Origin: Luteimonas sp. MC1572
Lineage (GTDB): Bacteria > Pseudomonadota > Gammaproteobacteria > Xanthomonadales > Xanthomonadaceae
Assembly (NCBI RefSeq): GCF_016615815.1
Contig: NZ_CP067112.1
Location: 2,956,717-3,020,716 of the forward strand
Reading direction: 5' to 3'
DNA: 64,000 nt
The notes under the pieces were generated by a model, which did no database searches, was not told the DNA's origin, and worked only from the letters and a program-made list of their open reading frames with translations. Position numbers and translations under genes: made by a program. Below, piece by piece: positions 1 through 9,104 of this stretch. How positions within the stretch are numbered: the stretch's first letter is position 1; each line of letters begins with the position of its first letter.

Positions 1-1
1 C

Positions 2-568
2 TTCGCCGCCCTGGGGCGCGCGTACTGCGGCACGCTGCCGGCCGGCGACCACGCGCGCGTGATCGACAAGACACCGGGCAACGTCCTGTATCTCGGTCTC
101 ATCGCCGCGGCGCTGCCGCAGGCGCGCATCGTGCACTTGCGCCGCAATCCGATGGACGCCTGCTACGCGATGTACAAGACGCTGTTCCGCATGGCCTATC
201 CGTTCTCCTACGACCTCGACGATCTTGGCCGCTACTGGCTCGGCCATGACGCGCTGATGGCGCACTGGCGGCGCGTGCTTCCCACCGAACGCTTCATGGA
301 AGTGGATTACGAGGACCTGGTGGCCGACCACGACGCAGTGAGCCGCCGCCTGGTCGCCCACGCCGGCCTTGACTGGGACCCGGCCTGCCTCGCCTTCGAG
401 CGCAATCCGCAGCCCACGCTGACCGCCAGCGCGGCGCAGGTGCGACAGCCGGTGTACCGCACGTCGGTGGGCCTGTGGCGCAACCACGAGCGCGGACTCG
501 CGCCGCTGCGGCGGCGCTTCGAAGCGGCCGGCGTGGCGATCGACGGCCACAGGGTTTCCTCCGCATGA
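2..568 (+). CDS. Sulfotransferase family protein, 3' part only
   Basis: The reading frame is already open at the window edge, so only the C-terminal 188 residues are visible. They carry typical sulfotransferase features: an ARIVHLRRNPMDACYAMYKT stretch, which in this family forms part of the PAPS (3'-phosphate) binding site, then a conserved W near the YWLGHDALMAHW segment and a VDYEDLVADH segment. The family moves a sulfonate group from PAPS to a hydroxyl or amine; many bacterial members carry N-terminal TPR repeats that would lie outside this window. The stop codon overlaps the start of the next gene (ATGA), so it is probably translated together with the MFS carrier. The acceptor substrate cannot be told from this fragment. 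Confidence 0.85.
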   Translation, partial: FAALGRAYCGTLPAGDHARVIDKTPGNVLYLGLIAAALPQARIVHLRRNPMDACYAMYKTLFRMAYPFSYDLDDLGRYWLGHDALMAHWRRVLPTERFMEVDYEDLVADHDAVSRRLVAHAGLDWDPACLAFERNPQPTLTASAAQVRQPVYRTSVGLWRNHERGLAPLRRRFEAAGVAIDGHRVSSA

Positions 569-1779
569 CCGCCATCGCCAACGCACCCGCCATCGACGCC
601 GCCGCGGTGCAGACCCCGGTCGCGCAAGCCCCGGACCGGCTGTGGCTGTACGCGCTGCTGGCACTGGTGGCCACCGCCGGCTTCTTCTACGTCAACATCA
701 TGTCGGCGATCGTCGACGGCCTGATCACCGGTCTCGACTTCACGAACGCGCAGGCCGGCACCGTCGCCGCCGCCAACATCTACGGCGCCAGTGTCGGCAG
801 CTTCATCGCGGTGCTGCTGGTGCGGCGCGTTCGCTGGCGGCCGACGCTGTTCGCTCTGTTGTCGCTGTTGCTGCTGCTCGACCTCGGCTCTCTTGCGATC
901 CACACCGCCGGCCCGCTCACCGCGATGCGCGCGCTGCACGGACTGGTCGGCGGCATGGCGGTCGGCGTGGTCTATTCGGTCATGGCCAGGACGCAGTCCC
1001 CGGACCGCGCCTTCGGCATGCTGCTGCTGGTCCAGTTCGGCCTCGGCGGGCTGGGGGTGATGTTCCTGCCGACGCTGGTGCCGGAGTTCGGCGCGCGGAT
1101 CCTGTTCCTGTCGCTGGCAGCGCTCACCGCCTGCGCGCTGGTCGCGATCTTCGCCATACCGCACCTCGCCGACTCGCGTCCGGCCGCCGAGGGCGCCCTC
1201 GCGCAACGGCTGTCGACGACCGCGCGCACCACGGCCGTGCTGGCACTGCTGGCGCTGCTCCTGTTCCAGGCCGGCAACATGGCGCTGTCGGCGTTCATCA
1301 TCCGCCTCGGCGAACACTACGAACTCGGCCGCGGCTTCATCGGCCAGGCGCTGGGCTGGGCGACCTGGGTCGGTGCCGCCGGCGCCGGGCTGGTGATCTT
1401 CATGGGCACCCGCTTCGGCCGCATGCGCCCGATGCTGGTGGCGATGCTGCTCACACTGGCCGGCACCGCCGGATTTTTCTGGAGCGGCAGCCAGCCGGTG
1501 TACTTCATCGCCAACGTCGGCACCGCGGTCACCTGGTCGTTCGTGGTGCCGTACCTGTTCGGCATGCTGGCACGGCTGGACCTGTCCGGCCGGCTCGCGA
1601 CGCTGGGTGGCTTCATGTCCAAGCTCGGCCTCGCGTCCGGTCCGATGGCGGCCGGCCTGCTGCTGCACGACGACGACTTCCCCCTGCTGATCGCGGCGGC
1701 GATCGCGGCGCTGGCGCTGTCCGGCGTGGCGATGCTGGCCGCCGCGCGGCGCATCGATTTACTGGAACCACGCACATGA
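565..1779 (+). CDS. MFS transporter
   Basis: This 404-residue protein has about twelve hydrophobic segments, starting with WLYALLALVATAGFFYVNIM near residue 30, and a basic loop (VRRVRWRPT) after the first pair of helices, as in the major facilitator superfamily. It should be an inner-membrane secondary carrier; its substrate is unknown. I chose the ATG at 565 because it overlaps the stop of the sulfotransferase (ATGA) and because an upstream extension in this frame would be Arg/Ala-rich noise read over that gene. The 3' end overlaps the aldehyde dehydrogenase in the same ATGA way, which suggests one operon moving and oxidising a common metabolite. Confidence 0.85.
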   Translation: MTAIANAPAIDAAAVQTPVAQAPDRLWLYALLALVATAGFFYVNIMSAIVDGLITGLDFTNAQAGTVAAANIYGASVGSFIAVLLVRRVRWRPTLFALLSLLLLLDLGSLAIHTAGPLTAMRALHGLVGGMAVGVVYSVMARTQSPDRAFGMLLLVQFGLGGLGVMFLPTLVPEFGARILFLSLAALTACALVAIFAIPHLADSRPAAEGALAQRLSTTARTTAVLALLALLLFQAGNMALSAFIIRLGEHYELGRGFIGQALGWATWVGAAGAGLVIFMGTRFGRMRPMLVAMLLTLAGTAGFFWSGSQPVYFIANVGTAVTWSFVVPYLFGMLARLDLSGRLATLGGFMSKLGLASGPMAAGLLLHDDDFPLLIAAAIAALALSGVAMLAAARRIDLLEPRT

Positions 1780-3263
1780 GCAACACCACCAACGCCGCGG
1801 GATCCGCGCTGGCGCTGTCCGATCCCGACCTGCTGCGCATGCGCGGCCTGGTCGGAGGTGAATGGCGCGATGCCGACGGCGGCGGCACCTGCGACGTCAC
1901 CAACCCCGCGACGGGCGCGCTGCTCGGCACGGTGCCCGACATGGGCGCCGGCGAGACCGGCCGCGCCATCGAGGCCGCGCACGCCGCCTTCCCCGCGTGG
2001 TCGCGCAGCACCGCGAAGGCGCGCGCCGACGTGCTCAAGCGCATGCACCGGCTGATGCTCGAGCACCAGGATGATCTGGCGCGGCTGATGACCGCGGAAC
2101 AGGGCAAGCCGCTGGCCGAATCGAAGGGTGAGATCGCCTACTCCGCGGGCTACCTGGAGTGGTTCGCCGAGGAAGCCCGGCGCATGTACGGCGACACCAT
2201 CCCCGGCCACGCCGCGGACAAACGCATCATGACCCTGCGCCAGCCCGTCGGCGTGGTCGCCGCGATCACGCCCTGGAACTTCCCCTCGGCGATGCTCGGT
2301 CGCAAGATCGCTCCGGCGCTGGCCGCCGGCTGCACCGTGGTCTGCAAGCCGGCGACGCAGACCCCGTACTCGGCGCTGGCGCTCGGCTTGCTGGCCGAGC
2401 GCGCCGGCCTGCCGCCGGGCGTGCTGAACATCGTCACCGGCCGCGACGCATCCGCGATCGGCGGCGAGATGACCGGCAACGCCAAGGTACGCAAGCTCAG
2501 CTTCACCGGCTCCACCGGCGTCGGCAAGAAGCTGATGGCGCAGTGTGCCGAAAGCATGAAGCGCATCTCGATGGAACTCGGCGGCAACGCGCCCTTCATC
2601 GTGTTCGAGGACGCCGACCTCGACGCAGCGGTTGATGGCGCGATGGCCAGCAAGTTCCGCAACACCGGACAGACCTGCGTCTGCGCCAACCGCCTGTTCG
2701 TGCATGACGCGGTGTACGACGCGTTCGCGGAAAAGCTGGGCGCTGCGATCGCGAAGCTGCGTGTCGGCGACGGCCTGGCCGGCGCCACTGACCAGGGCCC
2801 GCTGATCGACGCCAGGGCGCTGGAGAAGGTGGAAGAACACGTGGCCGACGCGCAGGCCAAGGGCGCGCGCGTGGCCATCGGCGGCAAGCGCCACGCGCTG
2901 GGTGGCACCTTCTACGAGCCCACGCTGCTGCTCGACGCCAACTCCGACATGCTGCTCGCCCGCGAAGAGACCTTCGGCCCCGTGGCGCCGCTGTTCCGCT
3001 TCTCGAGCGAAGCGCAGGTGCTGGCGCTGGCCAACGACACCGAAGTCGGCCTGGCCGGCTACTTTTACACCCGCGACCTGGCCCGCGCCTTCCGCGTGGC
3101 CGAGGCGCTGGAATGCGGCATCGTCGGCGTCAACACCGGCCTGGTCTCGACCGAGGTCGCGCCGTTCGGCGGGGTGAAGGAATCCGGCGTGGGCCGCGAG
3201 GGCTCCAAGTACGGCCTCGCCGATTACACCGAGCTCAAGTACGTGTGCATCGGCGGGATCTGA
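1776..3263 (+). CDS. gabD: NAD(P)-dependent succinate-semialdehyde-type aldehyde dehydrogenase
   Basis: A full-length aldehyde dehydrogenase of 495 residues. The PWNFPSAM motif and the CKPATQTP segment bind the nicotinamide cofactor, ELGGNAP supplies the general base (Glu267) and NTGQTCVCANR the catalytic cysteine (Cys301). The C-terminal end (PFGGVKESGVGREGS) is typical of the GabD/SSADH subgroup, which oxidises succinate semialdehyde to succinate; related short-chain semialdehydes are also possible. The ATG at 1776 overlaps the MFS stop, and the gene ends by overlapping the next start. Family assignment is firm. The physiological substrate in this operon, which also encodes a sulfotransferase and a hydrolase, remains open. 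Confidence 0.9.
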   Translation: MSNTTNAAGSALALSDPDLLRMRGLVGGEWRDADGGGTCDVTNPATGALLGTVPDMGAGETGRAIEAAHAAFPAWSRSTAKARADVLKRMHRLMLEHQDDLARLMTAEQGKPLAESKGEIAYSAGYLEWFAEEARRMYGDTIPGHAADKRIMTLRQPVGVVAAITPWNFPSAMLGRKIAPALAAGCTVVCKPATQTPYSALALGLLAERAGLPPGVLNIVTGRDASAIGGEMTGNAKVRKLSFTGSTGVGKKLMAQCAESMKRISMELGGNAPFIVFEDADLDAAVDGAMASKFRNTGQTCVCANRLFVHDAVYDAFAEKLGAAIAKLRVGDGLAGATDQGPLIDARALEKVEEHVADAQAKGARVAIGGKRHALGGTFYEPTLLLDANSDMLLAREETFGPVAPLFRFSSEAQVLALANDTEVGLAGYFYTRDLARAFRVAEALECGIVGVNTGLVSTEVAPFGGVKESGVGREGSKYGLADYTELKYVCIGGI

Positions 3264-5050
3264 TGGCGATGCGGCACGCGCTCGCCGGTGCGTTTGCCGG
3301 GTTGGCGCTGCTAGTCGCCACAACGGGCACGGCCGTCGCCGCAGGCGCCGACCGCGATGCCGGCGCGCGCACGCTGCTGGACAGCGACACGCTGCTGACG
3401 GGCGCGTACCGCCGCAGCGTCGACCTGTCCGCCTACGCGCCGCCCGCCGACGCACTGCCGCCGACGCATCGCTTCGAAGGCCGCCTGCGCCTCTCCGGGC
3501 AGCCGGCCACGCGCACGCTCCTGGCGCTCGATGATTTCCTTGGCGCGGGCGGCGCGGCGGCGGGGCGCACGCTGCCGCAGGATCTCGATATCGCCTTCGT
3601 GCAGGAAGGGGCCGTGCTGCTTCCGGCACGACGCGGCCCGATCGCCAGCAGCCATCCGTGGTGGGAGTTCGTGCTGGAGGCCGGGCGCGCCTGGGACGAA
3701 CCGGGCGATGACGGTTGGACGCGCGCCGCGATCCCGTTCGCGCTGGTGCAGCGCAACGCCAACTGCACCCACAACGGCGTGCTGATGCTGCTGTTCAAGG
3801 ACGGCGGCGCGGTATCGCGCGCGGCGATGCAGGTCAGCAGCGAAACCTGCCATTACCTGCAGCTGGACATGTGGGGGCTGCTGGACGCGACCTACGTGCC
3901 CGAAACGGTGCCGGGGCGCGCCGAGCTGGTCGCCGCGCATGTCGTCGAAGCGGCCACCCGCATGCCGGTACGACCTATGTCCGCGCTGGCTACGGACCAT
4001 CCGGGAATCGACCCCACGCGGTTCGCCATCGGCGCAACGCGCGGGCGCACGGTGCATGGCGTCGTCGTCGGCGGCACGCACTACCGCTCGGGCTGCAACA
4101 CCCGCCACGGCACGTATCCGTACTGCGACGCGATGGCCATCCCGTCCTATTCGGTCGCGAAGTCGGCGGTGGCCGGCATCGCGCTGATGCGCATGGAGCG
4201 GCTGCATCCGGGCGTCGCCGATCTGCCGGTGCGCGACGTCGCGCGCGCCAGTGGCTGCAGGGCGGAGAAATGGGAGGGCGTGCGCTTCCACCACCTGCTG
4301 GACATGGCCACCGGGCAGTACGACGCGCCCGCGTACATGGCCGACGAGGACGACGCGAAGGTGCGCGGCTTCTTCGCGCCCGACACCCACGCGCAGCGCC
4401 TGGCCTTCGCCTGCGATGCGTACCCGCGCCGCGCCGCGCCCGGCGCGCGCTGGGTCTACCACACCTCGGACACCTACCTGCTCGGCACCGTGCTGCAGGA
4501 TGCGCTGCGCCGCTGGCCGGGCCGCGCTGGCGACGACCTTTTCGACGACGTGCTCTGGGCCGACGTGTTCGCCCCGCTGGCGCTGAGCCCGACCGCGCGC
4601 GCCACGCGCCGCAGCTACGACGACGCGCGCCAGCCGTTGTCCGGTTTCGGCCTGACCCTGCTGTCCGACGACATCGCCAAGCTGGCGCGCTTCCTGGGCG
4701 AGGGGCGGGGCCGCATCGACGGCCACCAGCTGCTGGATCCGGTGATGTTCGAAGCCGCGATGCAGCGCGATCCCGGACGGCGCGGGCTGCAGGTCGCGAC
4801 GCTCGAGCGCTACCGCTACCAGCACGGTTTCTGGGCGCGCAACCTGCAGGCCGAGCTCGGCTGCGCGCAGCCCGCGTGGGTGCCCTTCATGTCCGGCTTC
4901 GGCGGCATCAGCGTGGCGATGTTCGCCAACGGGGTGGCCTGGTACAACGTGGCCGACGACGGCCTGCTGGCCTCGATCGACTTCGCGGCACCGGCGGTGG
5001 AAGCCGCGAAGCTGGGGCCGATCTGCAGCGACGCCGCGCCGGCAGGATAG
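3263..5050 (+). CDS. Secreted serine hydrolase, beta-lactamase/class C family
   Basis: This 595-residue protein begins with a signal peptide (MAMRHALAGAFAGLALLVAT, cleavage near AVAAGA). The C-terminal two thirds match the serine beta-lactamase-like hydrolases: SYSVAKS supplies the S-x-x-K catalytic motif at roughly residues 297-300, and YHTSDTYLLG follows where the Tyr motif is expected. The N-terminal 250 residues form a separate region without a motif I recognise. Members include esterases, D-aminopeptidases and 6-aminohexanoate-dimer hydrolases, so no exact substrate is claimed. The start overlaps the gabD stop (TGATG), making it the fourth translationally coupled gene. A second ATG two codons downstream (3269) is possible. 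Confidence 0.82.
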   Translation: MAMRHALAGAFAGLALLVATTGTAVAAGADRDAGARTLLDSDTLLTGAYRRSVDLSAYAPPADALPPTHRFEGRLRLSGQPATRTLLALDDFLGAGGAAAGRTLPQDLDIAFVQEGAVLLPARRGPIASSHPWWEFVLEAGRAWDEPGDDGWTRAAIPFALVQRNANCTHNGVLMLLFKDGGAVSRAAMQVSSETCHYLQLDMWGLLDATYVPETVPGRAELVAAHVVEAATRMPVRPMSALATDHPGIDPTRFAIGATRGRTVHGVVVGGTHYRSGCNTRHGTYPYCDAMAIPSYSVAKSAVAGIALMRMERLHPGVADLPVRDVARASGCRAEKWEGVRFHHLLDMATGQYDAPAYMADEDDAKVRGFFAPDTHAQRLAFACDAYPRRAAPGARWVYHTSDTYLLGTVLQDALRRWPGRAGDDLFDDVLWADVFAPLALSPTARATRRSYDDARQPLSGFGLTLLSDDIAKLARFLGEGRGRIDGHQLLDPVMFEAAMQRDPGRRGLQVATLERYRYQHGFWARNLQAELGCAQPAWVPFMSGFGGISVAMFANGVAWYNVADDGLLASIDFAAPAVEAAKLGPICSDAAPAG

Positions 5051-5056
5051 CCGCGC

Positions 5057-6061
5057 TCAGGCGCCCCGATCGGTGCGCAGCACGCGCGTCGCGCGGTCGC
5101 TACCGGCAGCCGGGCGCGCCACCACCCAGGCGAACGCGATGATGCCCAGCACCACCAGCGCCGCGCCGGCCAGCGCCATGCCCTGGGGCCGGTCCTCGCC
5201 AAGCAGCAGCACGCCAAGCAGCATCGCGAACACGACCTCCGACGCCTGCATCGCCTCAACCGCGCCCAGCGCCAACGGCTGCCGCCGCACCATGCCGGTG
5301 GCCTGGAAGAACAGCACCATCGCGATCACGCCGGCGAACAGCGCCACCGCGGCGCACAGCCAGATCTGCGACGCGGTGGGCGGGCCCTGCGTGGTCCAGG
5401 CATGGATCGCGAGCAGGATCCACAGCGGCTGGCTGGCCAGCGTCATGCCGAACACGCGTTGCGCGGCGTTGAGCGCCTCGCCGGTGTCCTCCAGGTGCAG
5501 CAGGAGCATGCGGTTGCCGAGCGGGAAGGAAAACGCGGCGACCAGCAGGCAGGCCAGTGCGATCCACCCGGCGGCATCGAGTGCACCGCTGGCATGGCCG
5601 AACTGCATCAGCAGCACGCCGGCGAAGATCACGGCCGCGACTGCAAGGCCGGCGCGCGGGATCCGGCGCCGCTCATCGCGGTAGAGCAGCGGCGCGCACA
5701 GCATCCCGGCGATCACGGTGAACTGGAAGGTCCCGGCCACCAGCCACGACGGCCCGCTTGCCGCGGCGTAGCTGAGGGTGCAGTAGAACAGCCCGAAGCC
5801 GAGCACCGAGCAGCGCAGCCAGGGCCAGGGATGCGCCGCGATCGCGCGCAACACCGGCCGCACCCCGCCCTGGAACGGCATCAGCGGCAACATCAGCGGA
5901 AGGGTGATCAGGTAGCGCAGCGCCGCGATCCAGGTCCAGTGCGTGGCCTGGTCTGCGGCGGCGCGGTTGAGCACATAGGTGAGTGTGAAGAACAGCGAGG
6001 CGCCGAGGGCGATGCCGACGGCGGCCAGCGCGCGGCCGGGAGCGGGCGCATCGGCGGACAC
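5057..6061 (-). CDS. Multidrug-resistance efflux transporter family (EmrE-type DMT) permease
   Basis: The 334-residue protein has about ten membrane helices. It resembles the long EmrE-like branch of the drug/metabolite transporter superfamily: TYVLNRAAADQATHWTWIAA near the N-terminus and a second half ending in MALAGAALVVLGIIAFAWVV. It should act as an inner-membrane exporter of unknown substrate. The gene converges on the serine hydrolase with a 6-bp gap and starts 5 bp after the bioF stop, so it may be cotranscribed with bioF and bioB. No terminator is evident between the convergent ends. Confidence 0.75.
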   Translation of the reverse strand: MSADAPAPGRALAAVGIALGASLFFTLTYVLNRAAADQATHWTWIAALRYLITLPLMLPLMPFQGGVRPVLRAIAAHPWPWLRCSVLGFGLFYCTLSYAAASGPSWLVAGTFQFTVIAGMLCAPLLYRDERRRIPRAGLAVAAVIFAGVLLMQFGHASGALDAAGWIALACLLVAAFSFPLGNRMLLLHLEDTGEALNAAQRVFGMTLASQPLWILLAIHAWTTQGPPTASQIWLCAAVALFAGVIAMVLFFQATGMVRRQPLALGAVEAMQASEVVFAMLLGVLLLGEDRPQGMALAGAALVVLGIIAFAWVVARPAAGSDRATRVLRTDRGA

Positions 6062-6066
6062 TGCGC

Positions 6067-7266
6067 TCAGCCCAGGTGCAGCGCGTCGACGCGGTCACGC
6101 GCGCGCGCCAGCGCCTCGACCAGTGCATCCACCTGCTCGTCGCCGTGGACCGCGCTCAGCGTGACCCGCAGCCGCGCGCGGCCTTCGGGCACCGTCGGCG
6201 GGCGGATCGCGGCCACCCAGAAGCCGTCGCCCTCGAGGTGTGAGGCCATGTCCAGCGCGCGCGCGTTGCCGCCGCACAGCACCGGCTGGATCGGGGTGTC
6301 GGACGGCAGCAGCTGCAGGCCCACGCGGCGGGCTCCGTCGCGGAAGCGCTGCACGTGCGCGACGAGCTTGTCGCGACGCCAGTGTTCGCGGCGCGCCAGC
6401 TTGACCGCGGCCAGCGACGCCGCGGCCTGCGCCGGCGGGAGCGCGGTGGTGTACAGGTACGGGCGTGCGGTGCCGGCGAGGTGTTCGATCAGGTCGGTAT
6501 CACCGGCGACCACGGCACCGTAGCCGCCGAGCGCCTTGCCGAGCGTGGCCAGCTGCAGCGGCACTTCCTCGACGCCGAGCTTGGCCTCGGCGACGCTGCC
6601 GCGGCCGCCCGGGCCGAGCACGCCGACGCCATGCGCATCGTCGACGTACAGCAGCGCCGACTGCATGCGCGCGGCCAGCGCGAGCTGGCGCAGCGGCGCG
6701 ACATCGCCGTCCATGCTGAAGACGCCGTCGGTGGCGAGCATCGCCGCTCCGGTCGGCACGGTCTTCAGCTGGCGCAGCGCGCCTTCGGCGTCGGCGTGCG
6801 GGTAGCGGCGCAGGCGGCAGCCGGCCAGGCGCGAGGCATCGATCAGGCTGGCGTGGTTGAGGCGGTCCTGCACGCAGGCGTCGTCATCGCCGAGCAGCGC
6901 CTGCTGCACGGCGAGGTTGGCGAGATAGCCGCTGCCGAACAGCAGCGCGCGCGGCGTGCCGAGCCAGTCGGCGACCTCGCGCTCGAGCGCTTCGTGGGCC
7001 ACGTGGTGGCCGCAGACCAGGTGCGAGGCGACGCCACCGGCGCCGTCGCGTGAAGCGGCATTCTGCAGCGCATCCACCACCTGGAACTGCTGCGCCAGGC
7101 CCAGGTAATCGTTGCCGCAGAAGTTCTGCAGCCAGCGGCCGTCGACCTCCAGCCGCACGCCGTCGCGGCGGCCGACCACGCGCCGGCGGCGCACCAGGTC
7201 GTCCGCGAGTGCGCTCGAGCGCGCCGACTGCACGCGCCGGCGCAGGTCGGGGCGCTGCTCAGCCAA
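6067..7266 (-). CDS. bioF: 8-amino-7-oxononanoate synthase
   Basis: BioF condenses pimeloyl-ACP with L-alanine in a PLP-dependent reaction, giving 8-amino-7-oxononanoate, the first committed step of biotin ring assembly. The sequence shows the family blocks [11 protein letters not shown], a YVDDAHG motif (Asp and His near 210-212, contacting PLP) and [10 protein letters not shown] with the PLP lysine at Lys244. The reading frame stays open to 7338, but upstream residues are low-complexity. I place the start at the TTG at 7266, giving 399 residues, the usual length, and an 8-bp overlap with the bioB stop. The order bioB-bioF with overlap indicates one operon. Confidence 0.9.
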   Translation of the reverse strand: MAEQRPDLRRRVQSARSSALADDLVRRRRVVGRRDGVRLEVDGRWLQNFCGNDYLGLAQQFQVVDALQNAASRDGAGGVASHLVCGHHVAHEALEREVADWLGTPRALLFGSGYLANLAVQQALLGDDDACVQDRLNHASLIDASRLAGCRLRRYPHADAEGALRQLKTVPTGAAMLATDGVFSMDGDVAPLRQLALAARMQSALLYVDDAHGVGVLGPGGRGSVAEAKLGVEEVPLQLATLGKALGGYGAVVAGDTDLIEHLAGTARPYLYTTALPPAQAAASLAAVKLARREHWRRDKLVAHVQRFRDGARRVGLQLLPSDTPIQPVLCGGNARALDMASHLEGDGFWVAAIRPPTVPEGRARLRVTLSAVHGDEQVDALVEALARARDRVDALHLG

Positions 7267-8326
7267 CGGCCTGCCTCCGCGGCTGGCAGGCGACGATGTC
7301 GGCGTGCACGGTGCCGCCGTGGTCGTGGTCGGGGGCATCCACGGCGACCGCCATCGCGCGCAGGCCGAGGCGCGCGAACAGCGCCTCGTCGTGCGCGGTA
7401 TCGGGGTTGCCGGTGGTCAGCAGCTTGTCGCCGTGGAAGATCGAATTGGCACCGGCGGCGAAGCACAGCGCCTGCAGCTCGTCGCTCATCTGCTCGCGGC
7501 CGGCGGACAGCCGCACCATCGACTTCGGCATCAGGATGCGCGCCGCGGCGATCGTGCGCACGAACTCGAACGGATCGAGCTCGGTGGTGCCGTGCAGCGG
7601 CGTGCCTTCCACCTGCACCAGGCGGTTGATCGGCACCGAATCCGGGTGCGCCGGCATCGTCGCCAGCGTCTGCAGCAGGCCGGCGCGCTGGCGGCGCGAC
7701 TCGCCCATGCCGACAATTCCGCCGCAGCAGGTCTTCAGCCCGGCATCGCGCACGTGCCCAAGCGTGTCGAAGCGGTCCTGCAGCTCACGGGTGTGGATGA
7801 TGTTGCCGTAGTGCTCGGGGTCGGTATCGATGTTGTGGTTGTAGTAGTCCAACCCGGCCATCTTCAGTGCCTGCGCCTGCGTGCCGGTGAGCATGCCCAG
7901 CGTGGCGCAGGTCTCGAGGCCGAGCGCCTTCACGCCGGCGATCATCTCGGCGACCTTGGGGATGTCGCGGTCCTTGGGCGAGCGCCAGGCGGCGCCCATG
8001 CAGAAGCGCGAGGCACCCGCCGCCTTTGCCTGGCGCGCCTTCTCGAGCACGTCACCCGTGGCCATCAGCTTCTGCGCGTCGACGCCGGTGTCATAGCGCT
8101 GTGCCTGCGGGCAGTAGGCGCAGTCCTCGGGGCAGCCGCCGGTCTTCACCGACAGCAGGGTGCTCACCTGGACCTCGGCGGGATCGAAATGCAGCCGATG
8201 CACGCTGGACGCGCGGTGCAGCAGCTCGGTGAACGGCAGGTCCAGCAGGGCCTCGACCTCGCTCCGCGACCAGTCGTGGCGCGGAATGGCGGCGTCGCTG
8301 GCGCGGAAGTCGCTGACGTCGGGCAT
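7259..8326 (-). CDS. bioB: Biotin synthase
   Basis: BioB is the radical-SAM enzyme that inserts sulfur into dethiobiotin in the last step of biotin synthesis. The radical-SAM cluster motif C-x3-C-x2-C is at Cys65, Cys69 and Cys72 ([10 protein letters not shown]). The downstream blocks [13 protein letters not shown] and [13 protein letters not shown] are typical of the family and include ligands of the auxiliary [2Fe-2S] cluster. I take the ATG at 8326 (355 residues), because the open frame upstream reads back through the divergent comF gene. The gene is divergent from comF with a 49-bp gap and overlaps bioF. Confidence 0.96.
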   Translation of the reverse strand: MPDVSDFRASDAAIPRHDWSRSEVEALLDLPFTELLHRASSVHRLHFDPAEVQVSTLLSVKTGGCPEDCAYCPQAQRYDTGVDAQKLMATGDVLEKARQAKAAGASRFCMGAAWRSPKDRDIPKVAEMIAGVKALGLETCATLGMLTGTQAQALKMAGLDYYNHNIDTDPEHYGNIIHTRELQDRFDTLGHVRDAGLKTCCGGIVGMGESRRQRAGLLQTLATMPAHPDSVPINRLVQVEGTPLHGTTELDPFEFVRTIAAARILMPKSMVRLSAGREQMSDELQALCFAAGANSIFHGDKLLTTGNPDTAHDEALFARLGLRAMAVAVDAPDHDHGGTVHADIVACQPRRQAVG

Positions 8327-8375
8327 GGCGGAGTCCTGAGGGCGCACGTATTGCGGACCCGGCAGTCTGGAAACC

Positions 8376-9104
8376 ATGCCTGCGCCTGTCAACCGCAGCC
8401 GGGCCCGCGCGGTTGACGGCTGGCTCGCGTGCATGGGCCGCAGCCTGTGGGCGCCGCGCTGCCTGGTCTGCGGAGAGCTGGCCGCCGGCCGGCGCGACCT
8501 GTGCCTGCCCTGCGCCGCGGCGCTGCCATGGAACCGCCTGGCCTGCCCGCGCTGCGCGGCGCCGGGCGCGGGGGCCCTGCCCTGCGCGACCTGCATCCGC
8601 CAGCCGCCGCCGCTCGATGCCGCGCACGCCGCGTTCGTCTACGCCTTCCCGCTGGACCGGCTGCTGCCGCGCTTCAAGTTCCACCGCGACCTGGCCGCCG
8701 GCCGCCTGCTGTCGGCGGCGATGGCCAGCGCGTTCGCGTCGCTGCCGCGGCCCGACGCGCTGCTGCCGATCCCGCTGCACCGCGCCCGCCTGCGCGAACG
8801 CGGCTACGACCAGGCGCTGGAGCTCGCGCGGCCGCTGGCGCGCGCCCTGTCGCTGCCGCTGTGCGACGGCCTGCTGCTGCGTGCGCGCGCCACCACGCCG
8901 CAGTCGCGCCTGCATGCCGATGACCGCCGGCGCAACCTGCGCGGCGCGTTCGCGACCCACCATGCCCCGGCCTGCGTGCCGCGGCACGTGGCCCTGGTCG
9001 ATGACGTCATGACCACCGGCGCCACCCTGCATGCCGCCGCAACGGCGCTGCGGCGCGCCGGGGTGGCGCGGGTCGACGCATGGGTGGCGGCGCGGGTGCC
9101 CTAG
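8376..9104 (+). CDS. comF: ComF family protein (phosphoribosyltransferase fold)
   Basis: The 242-residue protein has an N-terminal cysteine-rich stretch (CLVCGEL, CLPC, CPRC, CATC) that should form a zinc site. A type I phosphoribosyltransferase domain follows, with the PRPP loop [14 protein letters not shown] near residue 205. ComF proteins are linked to DNA uptake and competence, but their biochemical reaction is not settled. In Xanthomonadaceae a comF gene divergent from bioB is a familiar arrangement. The 3' end overlaps the convergent MFS gene by 4 bp (CTAG). Confidence 0.88.
   Translation: MPAPVNRSRARAVDGWLACMGRSLWAPRCLVCGELAAGRRDLCLPCAAALPWNRLACPRCAAPGAGALPCATCIRQPPPLDAAHAAFVYAFPLDRLLPRFKFHRDLAAGRLLSAAMASAFASLPRPDALLPIPLHRARLRERGYDQALELARPLARALSLPLCDGLLLRARATTPQSRLHADDRRRNLRGAFATHHAPACVPRHVALVDDVMTTGATLHAAATALRRAGVARVDAWVAARVP

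Noticed and set aside
307-1668. Long open frames opposite real genes here and throughout the window
   Set aside because: They are Arg/Ala/His/Gln-rich translations opposite codon-biased GC-rich genes and have no domain pattern; the true genes on the other strand have clear motifs.
8360-8398. Possible BirA operator between bioB and comF (CTGGAAACC and CTGTCAACC)
   Set aside because: Both elements are left-type half-sites in direct orientation; the BirA box needs an inverted pair with a 15-16 bp spacer, and the second element lies inside comF.
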